Origin: Gardnerella greenwoodii 00703Dmash
Lineage (GTDB): Bacteria; Actinomycetota; Actinomycetes; Actinomycetales; Bifidobacteriaceae
DNA: 64,000 nt
NCBI RefSeq assembly: GCF_000263635.1
Contig: NZ_ADEV01000004.1
Coordinates: 248,001 to 312,000 of the forward strand
Reading direction: 5' to 3'
Position 1 is the stretch's first letter. The number at the start of each line of letters is the position of its first letter. The notes under the pieces are model-generated. The model ran no database searches, was not told where the DNA came from, and saw only the letters and a list, made by a program, of their open reading frames with translations. Shown here in pieces: positions 28,648 through 37,381 of the stretch. The position numbers and the translations under genes are program-made.

Positions 28648-29982
28648 GTGACTGAGATCACCGCTTTAACTGATGAAGCATTGCAAGGTTTGCGTGAGGA
28701 TTTTGATGCAAACCCATTGAACCGTTTGGCTATGAATGGTGTAACTGCTGCTGGTATTGATAAGGTTGCGCGTAATTATGACCGCGCTCGCTTGTTGCAG
28801 CGTCGTTTTTCCACGATTGTTGACAACGGTGATGCTACGCATCAGGATCATTCTGGACGCTGCTGGCTGTTTAGCTCGTTGAACGTGGCTCGTTTTATTG
28901 CTAAAAAGTCGCTTGGTTTGAAGGAATTTGAGTTTTCTCAGAACTACGCAATGTACTACGACAAGCTTGAGCGAATTAACTACTTCTTGAAGGATGTTGC
29001 GGCTTTGGTTCGTGCGGGCGAGCCTTCAGATTCTCGCTTGATTCAGCATTTGTTGCATGACGTTATGGGCGATGGCGGCCAGTGGACCATGGCTATGAAC
29101 GTTTACAAGAAGTATGGTGCTGTTCCTAAAGATTTGTTCCCAGAAACCGCTTCTTCTAAGAATACTGGCGCTATGAATACGCAGTTGCGTGCGCTTTTGC
29201 ACACTGCTGTAGCTCATATGTATGCTAATGCTACTGAAATTGATGAGATTATTGCGGACGCTACTGCTGCAGGCCACAGGATTTTGACAATTCACTTGGG
29301 TGAGCCACCTAAGAGCTTCGATTGGGAGTGGACTGATAGCGAAGGCAAGTTCCATCGCGATGGTGAGATTACGCCAGTTGAGTTCTGGAAGAAGTACGTG
29401 AACGCTGGTCTTGAGGATTATGTGTGCTTGGTTGACGATCCTCGCGCTGAGCATCCTAAGGGCAAGAAGATTGCTATTGAGCATTTGGGTAATGTTGCTG
29501 GCGGAGACGCAACCGAGTATTTGAACGTGCCAAACCAGTTTATGAAGGATTGCGTGCGTAAGATTTTGGTTGAGAAGGTCATTCCAGTTTGGTTTGGTGC
29601 TGATTGCCATCCTATGATGGATCGCGAAAATGGCGCTTGGGCTACTGATTTGTTTGAGTATGGCCGCGTTTATGGCGTTGATTTTGATTTGGATAAGGAA
29701 GAGCGCGTGCGCTTTGCTGATTCTGCAATGAATCACGCTATGGCTTTTGCTGGCGTGGATGTTGCTGACGATGGCACGACTACTCGCCGTTGGCGCGTGG
29801 AGAACTCTTGGGGCACTGATATTGCGGATAAGGGTTACTTTACGATGAGTGACGATTGGTTCACTGAGTACGTGTATGAAGTTGCAGTGCCGAAGAATCT
29901 GCTTCCGGCGGAATATCGCAAAGCCCTGGAAGAACCAGCAATCGTTTTGCCGGCATGGGATCCAATGGGCGCTTTGGCCTAG
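28648..29982 (+). CDS. pepC: Aminopeptidase C / bleomycin hydrolase family peptidase
   Basis: A 444-residue cytoplasmic cysteine aminopeptidase of family C1B, the standard length. The oxyanion Gln and nucleophile Cys lie in DHSGRCWLFSSLN, the catalytic His in AMNHAMAFAGVD and the Asn in VENSWGTD. The C-terminus does not extend past the usual position for self-trimming. The start is GTG 28648, after CAGGAAAGG. It probably completes breakdown of imported peptides. Confidence 0.92.
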   Translation: MTEITALTDEALQGLREDFDANPLNRLAMNGVTAAGIDKVARNYDRARLLQRRFSTIVDNGDATHQDHSGRCWLFSSLNVARFIAKKSLGLKEFEFSQNYAMYYDKLERINYFLKDVAALVRAGEPSDSRLIQHLLHDVMGDGGQWTMAMNVYKKYGAVPKDLFPETASSKNTGAMNTQLRALLHTAVAHMYANATEIDEIIADATAAGHRILTIHLGEPPKSFDWEWTDSEGKFHRDGEITPVEFWKKYVNAGLEDYVCLVDDPRAEHPKGKKIAIEHLGNVAGGDATEYLNVPNQFMKDCVRKILVEKVIPVWFGADCHPMMDRENGAWATDLFEYGRVYGVDFDLDKEERVRFADSAMNHAMAFAGVDVADDGTTTRRWRVENSWGTDIADKGYFTMSDDWFTEYVYEVAVPKNLLPAEYRKALEEPAIVLPAWDPMGALA

Positions 29983-30184
29983 CTTAAGCGCATTGGGCGC
30001 TTAAGCTACTCCAAAGCGCCGCGCTTGCTTAAAGTTGGAAGTCCAGTGGACTTCCAACGCAAGCGCGGCGGCTTGTGCCGGCAAACGGCACAAGCCGACC
30101 ACATCAAGTTAGGTTAGATTCTCTGCGCGGGTTTGGCGGTGTTTGCATCTTTATTTCAAGATGCAACCACCGACCACATCAAGC
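29981..30184. repeat. Cluster of four strong hairpins between pepC and aroG
   Basis: Hairpin A (29981-30007) pairs AGCTTAAGCGC with CGCTTAAGCT. Hairpin B (30019-30068) has an outer stem CCGCGCTTGC/GCAAGCGCGG, a 5-base bulge and an inner stem GTTGGAAGTCC/GGACTTCCAAC. Hairpin C (30070-30096) pairs GGCTTGTGCCG with CGGCACAAGCC. Hairpin D (30138-30171) pairs TTGCATCTT with AAGATGCAA inside GGTG/CACC. C and D are each followed by the same 14-mer CCGACCACATCAAG. None is followed by a long T-run. Confidence 0.85.
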
Positions 30185-30209
30185 ATCGTTTTTATAGGAT
30201 GGTGAACAA

Positions 30210-31391
30210 ATGTCTTCTACAGCTGAGCAGCGTACTTCTCGCGCGGTAAAGAAGGAAGTTGAGGAGGGGCGCAACCCTCTTAACTCTGCGAAGTTCCAGC
30301 GCTGGGAAGACCAGGTTGGTGTGGATCGCATTATTAACCGCCGCGTGTTGGAGCTTGATCCGCTGCCAACTCCTGCTCAGGTGCTTGGTGAGTTGCCATT
30401 GTCGCCGTATGCGCAGGATATTGTTGCGCAGTCGCGCGATGAGATTCGTAGCTGTTTGAATGGCGACGATGATCGTTTGTTGGTTATTGTTGGCCCGTGT
30501 TCTGTGCATGATCCTAAGGCTGCTCTTGATTACGCGAGTCGTTTAGCTAAGTTGCGTTCAGAGCTTGAGGGTGAGCTTCTTATTGTCATGCGCGTGTATT
30601 TTGAAAAGCCGCGTACTGCTCTTGGCTGGAAGGGTTTGATTAACGACCCGGATATTGATGGAACGCATGATATTCATAAGGGTTTGCTTCTTGCGCGTAA
30701 GACTTTGCTTGGCGTGTTGGATGCTGGTTTGGCTGCTGCTACTGAGTTTTTGGAGCCGACTAGCCCTCAGTTTATTGCGGATGCTGTGAGCTGGGGTGCG
30801 ATTGGTGCGCGTAATACGGAGTCTCAGATTCATCGTCAGCTTGCTAGTGGTCTTTCTATGCCGGTTGGTTTTAAGAATGCTACGGATGGTTCTGTTTCTG
30901 CGGCTGTGAATGGTTGCTTGGCTGCGAGCCAGCATCATACGTTCTTTGGTATTGATCATCTTGGTCGCGCTTGTGCTGTGCAGACTCTTGGTAACCCGGA
31001 TTGCCACGTGGTTTTGCGCGGGTCTAGTAAGGGTCCGAATTATGATGCTGCGTCGGTTGCTTCTGCTGTGGCTTCAATTCGTTTGCGTTTGGGCACTGGT
31101 TGCGTGGCTTCTAACGGCGTGGTTGTTGATTGCTCGCATGGTAATTCTGGCAAGGATGAGCGTCGCCAGATTGAGGTTGTGCGCGAGATTGCGGATCGTT
31201 TGGCTGCTGGCGAGCAGGGCATTAAGGGCGTTATGATGGAGAGCTTCTTGCAAGGTGGCAATCAGGATCCTGCTCCTCTTAGTGAGCTTGAATACGGCAA
31301 GTCTATTACGGATCGTTGTATTTCTTGGGAAGATACTGCCGATTTGTTAAGAACTTTAGCGAAGTCCGTTGCAACACGCCGTAGAGATTAG
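30210..31391 (+). CDS. aroG: 3-deoxy-7-phosphoheptulonate synthase (class I)
   Basis: A 393-residue DAHP synthase that condenses PEP and erythrose-4-phosphate, the first step of the shikimate pathway. The type I signatures are present: VGPCSVHDP, MRVYFEKPRTALGWKGLINDP, and DCSHGNSGKD near the C-terminus. The N-terminal extension of about 60 residues is typical of feedback-regulated enzymes; which aromatic amino acid controls it cannot be told. The symbol is by family; aroF or aroH would be equally possible. Translation starts just after the hairpin cluster at 29981-30184. Confidence 0.93.
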   Translation: MSSTAEQRTSRAVKKEVEEGRNPLNSAKFQRWEDQVGVDRIINRRVLELDPLPTPAQVLGELPLSPYAQDIVAQSRDEIRSCLNGDDDRLLVIVGPCSVHDPKAALDYASRLAKLRSELEGELLIVMRVYFEKPRTALGWKGLINDPDIDGTHDIHKGLLLARKTLLGVLDAGLAAATEFLEPTSPQFIADAVSWGAIGARNTESQIHRQLASGLSMPVGFKNATDGSVSAAVNGCLAASQHHTFFGIDHLGRACAVQTLGNPDCHVVLRGSSKGPNYDAASVASAVASIRLRLGTGCVASNGVVVDCSHGNSGKDERRQIEVVREIADRLAAGEQGIKGVMMESFLQGGNQDPAPLSELEYGKSITDRCISWEDTADLLRTLAKSVATRRRD

Positions 31392-31510
31392 AGATTAAAG
31401 ATTAGAGATTGTAGTAAGATAATCTCAATTTACTTCTACTTGGCTTATATTTTACTGTATTTGCCAGTTAAGTTTTGAACTATATTTTGCGTACAAAGGA
31501 GTGTGTTGAA

Positions 31511-32002
31511 ATGTATAACGAAGACTTGAATAAAGCGAATAAAGCGAATAAAGCGAATAAAGGTTTTGCGTGTAAAGCGTTTTCGATTGTGAAATATGTG
31601 CTGTTTGCTTTGATTGCCACTGGCGTTATTTTACTTGCTTTTGCGTGGTATCGTGGCACTCATAGCGCAGGGTACACGCTTGTTACTGATTCTGCATTGT
31701 GGTTTAGCATTTTTATGCCGTTTGTAACTGGAATCGTTTTGCTTATTTTTACTCGCGGATGGCGTCGCATTGTTGGCACTTTAGTTTGCGTGCTTCTTAT
31801 AGCTGGATTTGTCGCTTTTCTTGCTCTGCAGAATCAAATCATTGCGTTTTTCAATGTTCCTATTACGAATCCGTGGTTTGATTTTACGTGTGACGCATTG
31901 CTGAAGATTGCTACTTTAACTTTTGTTATTATGACTTTAGTATGCGTGTTTTTGGTTAAGAATAACGATAAATGCGTAAGTGGCGAAGTAAAAAAAGGAT
32001 GA
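31511..32002 (+). CDS. Four-helix membrane protein of unknown function
   Basis: A 163-residue protein from ATG 31511, chosen because AAAGGAG lies upstream; the frame opens earlier. A 9-base tandem repeat gives KANKANKANK at residues 8-17. Four membrane helices follow, starting VKYVLFALIATGVILLAFAW. No family is recognised. mtnN starts 6 bases after its stop, so they are probably cotranscribed. Confidence 0.6.
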   Translation: MYNEDLNKANKANKANKGFACKAFSIVKYVLFALIATGVILLAFAWYRGTHSAGYTLVTDSALWFSIFMPFVTGIVLLIFTRGWRRIVGTLVCVLLIAGFVAFLALQNQIIAFFNVPITNPWFDFTCDALLKIATLTFVIMTLVCVFLVKNNDKCVSGEVKKG

Positions 32003-32008
32003 TTCTTA

Positions 32009-32719
32009 ATGTCTAATACTGAGAAAATTACTAAAGTTGCTGTTGTTGGCGCTTTAGATGAGGAAGTTGCTCATATCGCTAGTGCGCTTGAAAACGTGAG
32101 CCACGATCGCTCTGCAAGTCTTAACGTATCTTGCGGCACTCTCAATTCTGCAGATGGTAGCAAAATCGAAGTCGCGGCTACTGTTGGCGGAATGGGCTTA
32201 GTAAATGCTGCTGCAACTGTGCAATATCTTATTGACGCATACAATCCTCAAGCCGTAATTTTTTCTGGTATTGCAGGAAATCTTAATAAAAATTTGCATA
32301 CAAACGATGTTGTTCTTGGAAAAACTGTAAAATATCTCGATACTGATATGCGTTTAATCGGTCAATGGAAGCCGTTTGCAAGCGAGTTTCATTCGGATGA
32401 TTATTTGCTTCAAGTAGCTAGTAAAGTGCTTACCGATATGAAAATCACGCATATTGCTGGCACTATTGCTTCTGGCGGATATTTTGTTGATTCGCCAGAA
32501 AAAGTAGCGGAAGTAATTGCAGCTACTCAAGCGGATGCTGTGGAAATGGAAGGCGCAGCAGTCTTGCATGTGGCTGCTCGTAACGACGTTACTGCACTTG
32601 TTGTGCGCGCAATGAGCGATAATGCGGATACAAAATACGAGGATTTTCACACTTTTGATATTTCCGAATATGCGGACACTGCTGCAAAAATTACGGTAAA
32701 TATTCTTCGCAATTTGTAG
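32009..32719 (+). CDS. mtnN: 5'-methylthioadenosine/S-adenosylhomocysteine nucleosidase
   Basis: A 236-residue nucleosidase that cleaves MTA and SAH, detoxifying SAM by-products and feeding the methyl cycle. Family motifs are AVVGALDEEV at the N-terminus, FSGIAGNL, EMEGAAVLHVA with the substrate-binding Glu, and RAMSDNAD with the catalytic Asp. A weak Shine-Dalgarno (AAAAGGATG) lies inside the end of the preceding gene. Length is normal for the family. Confidence 0.92.
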   Translation: MSNTEKITKVAVVGALDEEVAHIASALENVSHDRSASLNVSCGTLNSADGSKIEVAATVGGMGLVNAAATVQYLIDAYNPQAVIFSGIAGNLNKNLHTNDVVLGKTVKYLDTDMRLIGQWKPFASEFHSDDYLLQVASKVLTDMKITHIAGTIASGGYFVDSPEKVAEVIAATQADAVEMEGAAVLHVAARNDVTALVVRAMSDNADTKYEDFHTFDISEYADTAAKITVNILRNL

Positions 32720-32972
32720 CATTTCGACACGCTGATATGGTCGCCGACCTTCATTTTGCTTAAGTCGCGTTAAATCTAGCGCCAAATACCGCCATTTTTG
32801 GTACACACTTTATTTTTGCCGGTGCGGTTTAACCCACCTATTTATGATGGTTGCGTTAATAAAAAAAGATAGGGATTAAGTTAAGAAAATGCGCCCAATT
32901 CGCAAATACGGCTATAGGAACGCGAAAATGTGGTGGGGCGCAAGGCAATTCTTCGCGAAAGGAAAGAAGAAT

Positions 32973-34169
32973 ATGCGTAACGATATGAATAAGTCAAATA
33001 TGAATAAAGTGAATACAACCAAAGTAAATATGAATAAAAGCGCGCTTAAGTTCCGTAGTATTGCTGCTGCAGCGCTAACTTTCGGCTTGTGTGCAACTTG
33101 CGCTGCTTGCGGAGACAATGTTCCTGCAGACAACAACAACGCAACTGGCGCACAGAATGCAAAAATTTCCGGCAATTTCCAAGGCTCTGGAGCTTCCTCA
33201 CAGCAGGTTGCAGTAGAAGCGTGGATTGCAGGATTCCAAGGCAAAAACAGCGGTGTAAAAATCGCCTACAATCCAACTGGCTCTGGTGCAGGAGTAACTA
33301 CTTTTATGACGGGAGCCACAGCATGGGCTGGATCCGATAAATCGCTAAGCGACGACGAGATAGAAAAGTCAAAGTCGGTTTGTGCAAATGGCACTACAGC
33401 TTTCGACGTTCCAGTATACGTATCTCCAATCGCTGTAATCTTTAATCTAAAAGGCGTTTCGGATGCTGGAAAACACATAAATATGGATGCTTCTACGATT
33501 GCTAAAATTTTCGACGGCAAAATCACGCGCTGGAACGACGATGAAATTAAATCGCAAAATCCTAAGCTAAAGCTTCCAGACACTCCAATTACCGTGGTTC
33601 ACCGCTCCGATAAGTCTGGCACAACGCAGAACTTCTTAAGCTACGTGAAGGATGCAGCTCCGGACGATTGGTCGCATGATCTTAGCGAAAACTGGCCAAA
33701 TAGCGTCGGTCAAGGCGCAAAAGGCACTTCCGGTGTTGTGTCAACAGTTCGCATGGCTGACGGTGCTATTGGTTACGCTGATTTTTCGCAAGTTGGAAAG
33801 CTTGGCACTGTGGCTGTGAAGGTGGGGGATACTTATAATGAGATTTCTCCTGAAGCGGCTTCGCAAACTTTGGCTGATTCCGAGATTGATTCTGATATTT
33901 CGGCAAAGTATCCTAACCGCGTTGTTATGAAAATTAATCATAATACGCAAACTAAAGGCGCTTACCCGATTGTGTTGGTTTCTTACGATATTTCTTGCCC
34001 GGTTTATAAGGATGCTTCAACTGCACAGTTTGTGAAGTCTTGGCTTAGCTACGTAACTAGCGCGGAAGGTCAGAATGCTGCTTCTTCTGCTGCTGGAACG
34101 GCGCCACTTCCGCAAAATTTGGTTGGCAAAATCAACAAGTCAATTCAAGCGATTAAAACCGGAAAGTAA
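32973..34169 (+). CDS. pstS: Phosphate ABC transporter, phosphate-binding protein
   Basis: A 398-residue phosphate-binding protein. ATG 32973 is chosen because GAAAGGAAAGAAG precedes it; the frame is open from 32889. An unusual Asn/Met/Lys-rich leader of about 25 residues (repeated NMNK-type units) precedes the hydrophobic signal core, which ends in CAACGDN, probably a lipoprotein cleavage site. The body has GSGASSQQVAVEAWI, FDVPVYVSPIAVIFN and HRSDKSGTTQNFLSY, all typical of PstS. It heads pstSCAB. A short repeat array follows the stop. Confidence 0.93.
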   Translation: MRNDMNKSNMNKVNTTKVNMNKSALKFRSIAAAALTFGLCATCAACGDNVPADNNNATGAQNAKISGNFQGSGASSQQVAVEAWIAGFQGKNSGVKIAYNPTGSGAGVTTFMTGATAWAGSDKSLSDDEIEKSKSVCANGTTAFDVPVYVSPIAVIFNLKGVSDAGKHINMDASTIAKIFDGKITRWNDDEIKSQNPKLKLPDTPITVVHRSDKSGTTQNFLSYVKDAAPDDWSHDLSENWPNSVGQGAKGTSGVVSTVRMADGAIGYADFSQVGKLGTVAVKVGDTYNEISPEAASQTLADSEIDSDISAKYPNRVVMKINHNTQTKGAYPIVLVSYDISCPVYKDASTAQFVKSWLSYVTSAEGQNAASSAAGTAPLPQNLVGKINKSIQAIKTGK

Positions 34170-34232
34170 AACCGGAAAGTAAAAACTGGAAAATAAAAAA
34201 TAAAAATCGGAAAGTAAAACCGGAAAGTAAAA
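34157..34232 (+). repeat. 13-base tandem repeat at the 3' end of pstS
   Basis: Degenerate tandem units of ACCGGAAAGTAAA start within the last codons of pstS and continue after its stop for about 75 bases, including shortened and mutated copies (ACTGGAAAATAAA, ATCGGAAAGTAAA). They lie between pstS and pstC. Confidence 0.8.
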
Positions 34233-34281
34233 ACTTTTCGTAACTGATATTATGAAAAATATCAGTTAAAAAGGAGAATGA

Positions 34282-35287
34282 TTGAGTTCTACGAAAAATG
34301 CAGCAGCAGTTGCGTATACTGCAAACGAAGCTACTCAAGTTTCTGAGAGCAATAGCAAAAATTATGCAGGCACTCATTTTGCAGACCGTCTTTTTAAAGG
34401 CGTGGCTGCAAGCTGTGGCATGCTGATTTTGCTTGTGCTGACTGCAGTTGCAGTATTCCTGCTGTTTCGCGCGTGGCCGCTAATAAGCGGGAATCATGAG
34501 CAGGTAAGTCGCGTATTTTCCGACTTTACTGGTGGCAAAGCGAACGATTTTATAAGCTACGTAGCTCCGCTTATTTTTGGAACTGTGCTTATGTCTGCGC
34601 TCGCGCTGCTGTTTGCATTTTTCGTGGCACTCGGCATTGCTCTGTTTATTTCGTATTATGCTCCTAAAAAAATTGTTCCGCTTTTAAGCGGAGTTGTTGA
34701 TTTGCTTGCTGCAATTCCATCCGTAATTTATGGTTTGTGGGGCGGATTGGTGCTTGTTCCAGCAATGTATCCGTTCTGGGATTGGGTTTCTAAAGTTTTT
34801 GGGTGGATTCCATTTTTTTGCCGGCCCTGCTGCGAATCCTTCCAGAAGTGCTGCAACAGTTAGCTTAGTTTTAGCTGTTATGATTTTGCCGATTATTACT
34901 TCGATGGCTCGAGACATTTTCCAACAGGCTCCTCGCTTGCAGCAGGAAGGTGCGCTGGCTTTGGGCGCCACGAAGTGGGAGATGATTAAGTTAGCTGTTT
35001 TGCCGTTTGCAAAGTCTGGTATTGTGTCAGCTTCTATGCTTGGCCTTGGTCGCGCTCTTGGCGAAACAATGGCAGTTTTGATGATTTTGTCTCCTGGATT
35101 TACTTTTGGAATCAATATTTTCAAAGCTTCCCAAAATCAAACTATTGCCGCAAATATTGCAGCGCAGTATCCGGAAGCGAACGGACTTGGCGTAAGTGCG
35201 CTTATTGCAACCGGCTTAGTTTTGTTCGTTATTTCTTTTGCAGTCAACTTTATTGCTCGCAAAATTACCGGAAAGGCGGGCGCATAA
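34282..35287 (+). pseudogene. pstC: Phosphate ABC transporter permease PstC, split by a +1 frameshift
   Basis: Two overlapping frames together make a PstC permease of about 334 residues. Frame one starts at TTG 34282 after AAGGAG and runs to the segment VFGWIPFF at about 34820; frame two continues with AGPAANPSRSAATVSLVLAVMILP and contains the permease loop EGALALGATKWEMIKLAVLPFAKSG. The break is the run of seven T (about 34811-34818, CCATTTTTTTGCCGG); with six T the frame is restored. As written, the first frame stops at 34863. The flanking pst genes are intact. Slippage-based switching, real mutation and sequencing error are all possible. Confidence 0.87.
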
Positions 35288-36295
35288 ATGGAGAATCAAA
35301 TTAATAAATCTGCCGAAAATACTTCCGCAGAAAATTCCGCAGCTCCGGTTATTGACTTCAACAAATTCCGTCCAACTAGATCTTCTATAGCCGCGCGTAA
35401 ACGCAAAGATATGCTTATGCGTGTGCTGATTTTCTTGTCTTTTATAGTGGCAGTTATTCCTTTGGCTTCCTTGCTTTTAACAACAATTATTAACGGCATT
35501 AAGCGCTTAAATCTTGACTTTTTAACGCATAACATGACTTACGTTGTGGGCGGAAATGCTACTGGAACTGGCGGTTACGGTGGTATTTTGCACGCAATTA
35601 TTGGAACTCTTGAAATTACGCTTGGAGCTATGGCTATTTCGATTCCAATTGGCCTAATGTGTGCTGTTTATTTGGTTGAGTATGCTAGCGGAAATAAAAT
35701 TTCGCGCATAATTAATCTACTTGTTGACGTTATGAGTGGTATTCCGTCTATTGTCGCCGGTCTGTTTGCTTTTTCTATGTTTGCTCTTCTTGCAGGTCCT
35801 GGCACAATCAATGGTTTTGAAGGATCTGTAGCTCTTTCTCTTCTTATGATTCCAACGGTTGTTAAATCTTCTCAAGAAATGCTAAAAATTGTGCCGAACG
35901 ATTTGCGCGAGGCTGCCTTAGCTTTGGGCGTAACCAAGCAGCGCACAATTACGAAAATCGTTTTGCGCACTGCTCTTCCGGGAATTGTGTCTGGCTGTAT
36001 TCTTGCAGTTGCGCGCGTTATTGGCGAAACTGCGCCACTTCTTATGGCTTCAGGCTTTATTGCTTCCACGAATTTCAACTTATTCGATGGGCAAATGACT
36101 ACTTTGCCTGTGTACGTTTACCAGGAATATTCCAAACTTTCTGCAAATTGCCCAGCTAATGCTCCGGCTTCTTGCGTTACAACAATTCCAATGGAGCGCG
36201 CTTGGGCTGCGGCTTTAACGCTTATTGTGTTGGTGTTGTTGCTAAATATTTTGGGGCGAGTTGTAGCTCGAGTGTTTTCTGTAAAAGCGAAGTAA
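35288..36295 (+). CDS. pstA: Phosphate ABC transporter permease PstA
   Basis: A 335-residue membrane permease that pairs with PstC to form the phosphate channel. It begins directly after the pstC stop (TAAATG). The EAA-type loop reads DLREAALALGVTKQRTITKIVLRTALPG, and six membrane segments are visible after a cytoplasmic N-terminus of about 45 residues. The segment NMTYVVGGNATGTGGYGGILHAIIGT is typical of PstA. Confidence 0.94.
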   Translation: MENQINKSAENTSAENSAAPVIDFNKFRPTRSSIAARKRKDMLMRVLIFLSFIVAVIPLASLLLTTIINGIKRLNLDFLTHNMTYVVGGNATGTGGYGGILHAIIGTLEITLGAMAISIPIGLMCAVYLVEYASGNKISRIINLLVDVMSGIPSIVAGLFAFSMFALLAGPGTINGFEGSVALSLLMIPTVVKSSQEMLKIVPNDLREAALALGVTKQRTITKIVLRTALPGIVSGCILAVARVIGETAPLLMASGFIASTNFNLFDGQMTTLPVYVYQEYSKLSANCPANAPASCVTTIPMERAWAAALTLIVLVLLLNILGRVVARVFSVKAK

Positions 36296-36346
36296 GGCGA
36301 AATAAAGCGAAATAAGGCGAAATAGATTTTAGAAAGCGAGCATAAA

Positions 36347-37126
36347 ATGGGTCAACGAATTGATGTTAAGAACTTAAATATTTACTATGGTGATTTTCTT
36401 GCCGTAGAAGACGTAAATATTAATATTGAGCCAAATAAAGTGACGGCTTTTATTGGACCTTCTGGCTGCGGAAAGTCAACAGTTTTGCGCACTTTAGACC
36501 GCATGCACGAGATTACGCCGGGAGCGCGCGTAGAAGGCCATGTGCTTCTTGAAGGCCGCGATTTATACGGAAAAGACGTTGACCCTGTGGCAGTTCGCCG
36601 AGATGTTGGCATGGTTTTTCAGCGCCCAAATCCTTTCCCAACAATGTCTATTCGAGAAAACGTGCTTGCTGGAGTTCGCCTAAATAATCGCAAGATTTCT
36701 AAGCAGGATGCTGACGACTTAGTTGAGTGGGCATTGCGAGGTGCAAACTTGTGGAATGAAGTTAAGGACCGCTTAGATAAGCCTGGAATTGGTCTTTCGG
36801 GCGGTCAGCAGCAGCGACTTTGCATCGCTAGAGCTGTGGCTGTGCATCCGCAAGTTTTGCTTATGGATGAGCCTTGCTCGGCGCTGGATCCTATTTCTAC
36901 GTTGGCTGTAGAAGATTTGATTAACGAGCTTAAAAACGATTACACGATTGTGATTGTGACACATAATATGCAGCAGGCTGCGCGTGTTGCGGATTATACG
37001 GCATTCTTTAATTTGAAGGCTGTAGGGCAGCCAGGGCATTTGGAATACTTTGCAGACACGACTACTATGTTCAACAATCCGCGCAATGCCGAAGCCGAGC
37101 GTTATATTTCCGGCCGTTTTGGCTGA
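36347..37126 (+). CDS. pstB: Phosphate ABC transporter ATP-binding protein
   Basis: A 259-residue ATPase that powers phosphate import. Walker [10 protein letters not shown], the Q-loop VFQRPNPFP, the ABC signature LSGGQQQR, Walker [13 protein letters not shown] and the switch His in VTHNMQQA are all intact. It is the last gene of pstSCAB, 51 bases after pstA with the spacer made of short GGCGAAATAAAGCGAAATAA-like repeats. No phoU follows here. Confidence 0.96.
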   Translation: MGQRIDVKNLNIYYGDFLAVEDVNINIEPNKVTAFIGPSGCGKSTVLRTLDRMHEITPGARVEGHVLLEGRDLYGKDVDPVAVRRDVGMVFQRPNPFPTMSIRENVLAGVRLNNRKISKQDADDLVEWALRGANLWNEVKDRLDKPGIGLSGGQQQRLCIARAVAVHPQVLLMDEPCSALDPISTLAVEDLINELKNDYTIVIVTHNMQQAARVADYTAFFNLKAVGQPGHLEYFADTTTMFNNPRNAEAERYISGRFG

Positions 37127-37381
37127 TTTGTTATATACTTTTTTGATTTCAGTGTATTTCCTTGGTCAGCACGTGCGCGTAAGGTCAGAGCTGTTCGGTT
37201 GTTCAGAGGTTTCGCAATTTTCATAATTTTATGTGAGATTTTGTGGTGCCTTCGTTCTTCCGGGCGAGTCGCAGTAACCTCTGCGTGAATGCCCAAATGT
37301 AATTGCGTACGCGATTGCTCAAGTGCTTTCGCCGCGCTTTCTATGGTCTTTTACGCTGTAAAACCAAGGAACAGAGAGTTT

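Noticed and set aside
30558..31007. A 149-codon minus-strand frame inside aroG
   Set aside because: It is a shadow of aroG with an Arg/Thr/Ser-rich translation and no start signals.
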